Assembly (NCBI GenBank): GCA_015662405.1
Contig: DQUE01000208.1
Coordinates: 1-8,066 of the forward strand
Reading direction: 5' to 3'
Length of the DNA: 8,066 bases
Source: Sulfurimonas autotrophica
Lineage (GTDB): Bacteria > Campylobacterota > Campylobacteria > Campylobacterales > Sulfurimonadaceae
Position numbers and translations under genes: made by a program. Positions 5,321 through 8,066 of the stretch are shown here, piece by piece (positions within the stretch are counted from its first letter, which is position 1; the number at the start of each line of letters is the position of its first letter). A model generated the notes under the pieces. That model had not been told where the DNA came from, did not search any database, and saw only the letters and a program-made list of their open reading frames with translations.

Positions 5321-7480
5321 TTACTCCTTCTTCTCTTTTTTTGCTCCAAAAATAAACTTTTTAAATGGAATATTGTGATTTTTTACCAACCACCAAGTAG
5401 TACCTATCATCAAACCAAAAGATACAACCCATCCACCGATATTTTCTAAAAAACCTTTTGGAAAAATATTCATACCAAAAATACCCACTATAAGTGTTGC
5501 AGGCAAAAATATAATTCCAAGTGCTGTTAAGTCGTTTATCTTTTTTGACTCTTTTTTATCTTCTACCATCTCCACATAGGAGTGCAACTCATTTATCTCA
5601 TGATCTAAATCTTTTAAATAGTGCTCAATATTCATAATATTTAAGGCTTTATTGTAAAGCTCTATTCCCTGATCTTGTGCAGTAAGCTCTTTGAAATAGA
5701 GTCCATTAAGAAAGTTGAGATAGCTTTTGTAGAGCTCTTGTGCTTTTTGTGTGATGTCGGCGTCATCTTTTTTTGATACCTCTTGAATCCTCTTTGAAAA
5801 GGAGATAATGCTTGCCCTATAGGCTAAAAGAAGTGTAAAGATCTGAAAATAGATAGTTTTCATATGGGTAAAAATAACCTCTTTGCCAAACTCACCACTG
5901 CTAATTGCTACAAATGAGTATCTACTTACTCCATAAAGAGTGCCATAACCAACCCATCTATCGTAGGTTGACTCTTTGATGAGCTTTTTTGTCATGTATT
6001 TGCTTTGAGAGCTCTTCATGTTTGCATCTACAAAGATATATTTGTACCAAAAATCATCCTCCTCATAGATGTATCTGTCATCCTCTATGCGCCCTAAGCA
6101 ATTTGCTTTGCTTTGAGATAGATAGAGTGAGAGAACAAACATTCTATCATCTATTATCTGCTCATAACTCTCAAAGCTATCATCTAAATAGTGTTTTATA
6201 TAGCTTGGAGGCAGACTCATATCGCTCTTTAGGTTTTTTAGTGCATCAAACCTCGAGAAGTCTTCTGTGAGCACCCCCACTTTTGGTTGATTGATAGTGA
6301 TACTCTTAGCTAAAAAGGCATTTTTTGTTTCATTAGTAAAATGCTCACCTAAAAATTGCGGATAGACTCTTCTGCCAAAATCATTAATAGCCAAGATATC
6401 TTGAGGATCTTTATATCTGCTATTGAGCAGATGAAAAGAGATGAGGGCAACATTTGTGTTAAATACCCGAAGTGAAATAGTATCGATCTCAAGCTCATAG
6501 CTACAGCTATTGGCCTCTATAGTAAAACTTCCCTCTTGGTCGATATACTCATAGTATTGAGAGATAGATTCACCCTCTTTTGTATCAAAAAGAGCATCTC
6601 GAACATGCTTATAAAAGTAAAAATACTCATTATAATCTTTTTGAGTCGTGATTGAAAACTTTTTACATATCCATTTATCACTAATTTTTTGATTCTCAAA
6701 GGTAAATGGAAACATAAAGGCGTGGTAGCTATAGAGCTGCTTCTCTGTTTTATTTATCATCTCTATAATCCTCTTGAGAGTTTTATCGATCTTCTCTTGT
6801 TTGCAATACTCTTTCGTAAAGCCAAAATAGCCTAATGGATCGCCTCCATAGTAGCAAAGATTGCTATTTAGCTCGTTATAAAAAGAGTCTATTAACATTT
6901 GTATGTTGCTTGAGAAAACTGAAATTGTCTCATCATTATACACTATGAGATCTCTTTTGTCTATTCTATCTACTAAAGGGGAGAAGTGCTGTAGTGTAGT
7001 TTTGAGCAGATAGATATTGCCTAGCTTTTGAAGATTTTGTATCTCTTGCTTGGCTACCTCCTCCTCTTGTGCTGTGATACCTTGCGCAGATCTATCCTCT
7101 TGGCGTATCTTTTTTATCTCATCATCTGTTGCATGTAGCTTTTGCATCTGTGGTATATAGCCCTTGTCGTTTGCCGATACAAGCTTTTGCCATCTTGTTA
7201 ATTGCAGGTCTAAAATCTCTGCTACCTGCTCTAGTGAGCTTTTTTGATGAAACTTCTCGTTGTGATGATCTATGGCAATATAGTTTTTGGGTGGCTCTCT
7301 ATCTTCAATAAGCTCAATGCCATAGATCACACCATCAAAATCTAAATACTCCCTATACTCACTCAGTTTTGCACCCCAAGAGAGTTTTTTATCAACATAC
7401 ATAACGCCATGGCGATCTAAAATATCTTTAATTGTCACCATCTCTAAATCACGACCACCCAATAAAAAAAGCATCTTCAT
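5321..7480 (-). CDS. NrN-CorA fusion: DHH-type phosphodiesterase joined to CRISPR-associated CorA membrane channel
   Basis: 719 aa with two parts. Residues 1-240 look like a DHH/DHHA1 phosphodiesterase: a first strand with an acidic residue (LFLLGGRDLEM, D11), a second strand with D49, the signature IDHHNE with D71-H72-H73, SANDKGY (D105), and a C-terminal GGDPLGYFG at 212-220 resembling the DHHA1 glycine motif. Residues about 245-719 look like a CorA channel: a large soluble domain, long helices at about 560-645, TM1 (about 650-673) ending in the family signature GMN at 669-671, TM2 (about 683-699) and a Lys-rich cytoplasmic tail. In type III-B systems, CorA is the membrane effector switched on by Cas10-made SAM-AMP and NrN degrades SAM-AMP; both usually come as neighbouring genes. 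ATG follows the 192-aa gene stop directly (TAGATG), with a weak upstream ribosome site, so translation is probably coupled. Domain calls are by motif; the SAM-AMP role is inferred. Confidence 0.88.
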   Translation of the reverse strand: MKMLFLLGGRDLEMVTIKDILDRHGVMYVDKKLSWGAKLSEYREYLDFDGVIYGIELIEDREPPKNYIAIDHHNEKFHQKSSLEQVAEILDLQLTRWQKLVSANDKGYIPQMQKLHATDDEIKKIRQEDRSAQGITAQEEEVAKQEIQNLQKLGNIYLLKTTLQHFSPLVDRIDKRDLIVYNDETISVFSSNIQMLIDSFYNELNSNLCYYGGDPLGYFGFTKEYCKQEKIDKTLKRIIEMINKTEKQLYSYHAFMFPFTFENQKISDKWICKKFSITTQKDYNEYFYFYKHVRDALFDTKEGESISQYYEYIDQEGSFTIEANSCSYELEIDTISLRVFNTNVALISFHLLNSRYKDPQDILAINDFGRRVYPQFLGEHFTNETKNAFLAKSITINQPKVGVLTEDFSRFDALKNLKSDMSLPPSYIKHYLDDSFESYEQIIDDRMFVLSLYLSQSKANCLGRIEDDRYIYEEDDFWYKYIFVDANMKSSQSKYMTKKLIKESTYDRWVGYGTLYGVSRYSFVAISSGEFGKEVIFTHMKTIYFQIFTLLLAYRASIISFSKRIQEVSKKDDADITQKAQELYKSYLNFLNGLYFKELTAQDQGIELYNKALNIMNIEHYLKDLDHEINELHSYVEMVEDKKESKKINDLTALGIIFLPATLIVGIFGMNIFPKGFLENIGGWVVSFGLMIGTTWWLVKNHNIPFKKFIFGAKKEKKE

Positions 7481-8059
7481 CTACAGCTTCTCTCTTTTTA
7501 GATACATAACATAATACTCATAAACATCCTCTATCGCAATATACTCTTGCTTTGAGTGTAGCATCTTGTTTATGAGTCGTATAAACTCATAAAAAACGCT
7601 ATCGCTCATCGCCTTTTTTGTTGCCTGATTTGTCTGTTTGTATGTTTTGTACTGCATTAAGAGCGTTATCTGCTTTTTATCGAAAAAATTGACCTGAAGT
7701 GCCAATCTGTTTTGCAAATAGTTTTGTATCTCCTCTCTCATTGCCACCCTTAAGGGCTCTTTTTTGGATCTATATGGCTCTCTTGGTGGTGTTAAGCTCT
7801 TACTCTTAAGAGCAAAGTGTCTATCTGTATCGGATAAAAACTCTTTTATATTTTTACAAGGTGAGCCTCTTAGCATAATCTTTTTTGCAAAAGCTCTTTT
7901 ATAGGTCTGTACAGTTATCATCTCCTCTGTTTCACTATACTCATCAAAGTTGGTTACTATAGATATATTGGCATCCTCATCAAGGCTCTCACGCACAGAG
8001 TCTAGCTTATAAAGGAGTGATGAGGTATCAAGGGTCTTGAGATATTTACACTCTATCAT
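7481..8059 (-). CDS. unrecognised 192-aa protein coupled to the NrN-CorA effector
   Basis: I do not recognise this protein. It is soluble, with no signal peptide or membrane helix, and highly charged. The N-terminal third has strand-like stretches (ANISIVTNF, EMITVQTYKRAFAKKIML). A basic, Pro-rich linker follows (about 84-104, with LTPPREPYRSKKEPLR). The C-terminal half is helical and Tyr/Lys-rich (REEIQNYLQNRLALQ, VFYEFIRLINKML, YEYYVMYLKREKL). Its TAG stop abuts the effector ATG with no gap, so the two are almost certainly co-transcribed. The chosen ATG at 8059 is tentative: the frame stays open to the window edge, and no ribosome site can be judged. ATGA at 8059-8056 would allow a 4-bp overlap with a gene ending further right. 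By position it is a candidate accessory protein of the type III CRISPR system; the role is inferred only from context. Confidence 0.75.
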   Translation of the reverse strand: MIECKYLKTLDTSSLLYKLDSVRESLDEDANISIVTNFDEYSETEEMITVQTYKRAFAKKIMLRGSPCKNIKEFLSDTDRHFALKSKSLTPPREPYRSKKEPLRVAMREEIQNYLQNRLALQVNFFDKKQITLLMQYKTYKQTNQATKKAMSDSVFYEFIRLINKMLHSKQEYIAIEDVYEYYVMYLKREKL

Positions 8060-8066
8060 GTGTAGA

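Noticed and set aside
5989..6270. 93-codon plus-strand frame and other short frames inside the large genes
   Set aside because: They are shadows of the intact NrN-CorA and efflux genes on the opposite strand, with Cys/His/Leu-rich nonsense composition.

Overview
The window is AT-rich, with short intergenic gaps, Lys/Ile/Phe-rich proteins and close resemblance of the recognisable proteins to heavy-metal efflux and CRISPR proteins of sulfur-oxidising epsilonproteobacteria. A Campylobacterota chromosome (Sulfurimonas/Sulfurovum-like) is my best guess. This is inferred from composition and protein style, not from a marker gene.

Layout. (1) 1-3273, minus strand: a tripartite heavy-metal efflux operon transcribed right to left in the order TolC-like outer-membrane channel, CusB-type periplasmic adaptor, CusA-type RND pump. 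The pump is cut by the left window edge. Channel and adaptor overlap by 4 bp (GTGA). (2) 3274-3449: a divergent control region with several small palindromes. (3) 3450-4350, plus strand: an unrecognised 112-aa protein, then a small outer-membrane beta-barrel with an abnormal N-terminus, closed by a strong bidirectional terminator. (4) 4546-4870: a five-repeat, four-spacer CRISPR array. (5) 4871-5320: an intergenic region with a candidate minus-strand array promoter, four copies of a 15-bp direct repeat about 100 bp apart, and several hairpins. (6) 5321-8059, minus strand: a 719-aa fusion of a DHH-type phosphodiesterase (NrN-like) to a CorA-type membrane channel, preceded without a gap by an unrecognised 192-aa gene that may belong to an operon extending past the right edge.

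How it fits together. CorA and NrN are the membrane effector and the signal-degrading enzyme of type III-B CRISPR systems in which Cas10 makes SAM-AMP. Here both appear to be joined in one polypeptide next to a CRISPR array. That implies a self-limiting antiviral channel: the molecule opens the membrane pore and the same protein destroys the molecule. Cas10/Cmr genes are not in the window and should lie to the right of 8066 if this reading is correct. The array is best read on the minus strand, the same strand as the effector genes. Four things support this: the degenerate repeat sits at the far end, a plausible promoter lies just right of the array, the repeat end gives a plausible crRNA handle, and spacer 1 encodes a phage-like protein motif in the sense needed for an antisense crRNA.

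The metal-efflux operon and the beta-barrel gene look like ordinary chromosomal neighbours with no evident link to the CRISPR locus.
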